Assembly (NCBI GenBank): GCA_937889485.1
Contig: CALAPG010000123.1
Coordinates: 1-5,939, forward strand
Reading direction: 5' to 3'
From: an uncultured Moraxella sp.
Lineage (GTDB): Bacteria; Pseudomonadota; Gammaproteobacteria; Pseudomonadales; Moraxellaceae
DNA: 5,939 nt
Positions 5,767 to 5,939 of the stretch are shown here, in pieces. The translations under genes were made by a program, and so were the position numbers. The notes under the pieces were generated by a model. It made no database searches. It saw only the letters and a list, made by a program, of their open reading frames with translations, and was not told the origin of the DNA. Each line of letters starts with the position of its first letter. Within the stretch, counting starts at the first letter, position 1.

Positions 5767-5939
5767 TTATTTCCAAACCGCAGAGCGTTTTTCAAGGAAC
5801 GCATTGACGCCTTCTTGTTGGTTGTCGCCATCAAATAACTTGATAAATAACTCACGTTCCTTTATCCAGTTAAAACTTGGTGGTTGATAACGTGCCGACA
5901 TAATCAAGGTTTTACTCGACGCAATCGCATCGGGGGATT
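5767..5939 (-). CDS. Enoyl-CoA hydratase, C-terminal part
   Basis: The last 56 residues of a gene that runs in from the right edge end in NQQEGVNAFLEKRSAVWK, the typical C-terminal helix of crotonase-family enoyl-CoA hydratases (pattern EG..AFLEKR.P.W/K). The upstream part, SPDAIASSKTLI, fits the helix just before it. The active site is outside the window. With 3-hydroxyisobutyryl-CoA hydrolase in the same transcription unit, hydration of methacrylyl-CoA in valine catabolism is a reasonable inference, though other short-chain enoyl-CoA substrates are possible. The stop (5769-5767) lies six bases before the GIY-YIG start. Confidence 0.85.
   Translation of the reverse strand, partial: SPDAIASSKTLIMSARYQPPSFNWIKERELFIKLFDGDNQQEGVNAFLEKRSAVWK

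Noticed and set aside
1..5939. CRISPR array, tRNA, rRNA or toxin-antitoxin pair
   Set aside because: No regularly spaced direct repeats, cloverleaf-like sequence, rRNA-like sequence or paired small genes were seen on either strand.

Overview
The window looks like the chromosome of a gamma-proteobacterium, most likely of the Moraxellaceae (Moraxella, Psychrobacter or Acinetobacter type). This rests on protein resemblance (cytochrome c1, SspA, SspB, RpoZ), moderate-to-low GC and gene order; no database search was possible. Two convergent blocks meet around an insertion sequence.

Left block, + strand (1-2443): the last codons of petB (cytochrome b) overlap petC (cytochrome c1 of the bc1 complex), which ends at a strong intrinsic terminator. 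sspA (RNA polymerase-associated stringent starvation protein A) and sspB (ClpXP adaptor) follow, then rpoZ (RNA polymerase omega subunit) with its own terminator. The petABC-sspAB order is common in proteobacteria. The spoT gene that often follows rpoZ is not here.

Middle (about 2444-3718): an AT-rich, hairpin-rich stretch and an IS630-family insertion sequence on the - strand. Its transposase is split over two frames. The break sits exactly at a T_TTA_AAA slippery heptamer, and a -1 shift restores a 340-residue protein with all three catalytic acidic residues. I read it as a probably functional element using programmed frameshifting. The element's ends are only tentatively placed.

Right block, - strand, transcribed leftwards (5939 to 3719): the C-terminus of an enoyl-CoA hydratase, a GIY-YIG nuclease-domain protein, and a 3-hydroxyisobutyryl-CoA hydrolase. 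The two CoA enzymes fit consecutive steps of valine breakdown (methacrylyl-CoA to 3-hydroxyisobutyryl-CoA to 3-hydroxyisobutyrate). The nuclease gene sits between them with gaps of only 6 and 11 bases and is clearly more AT-rich than the hydrolase gene. It looks like a foreign gene placed neatly inside a metabolic operon, and it is the most unusual item here.

No rRNA, tRNA or CRISPR array was seen.
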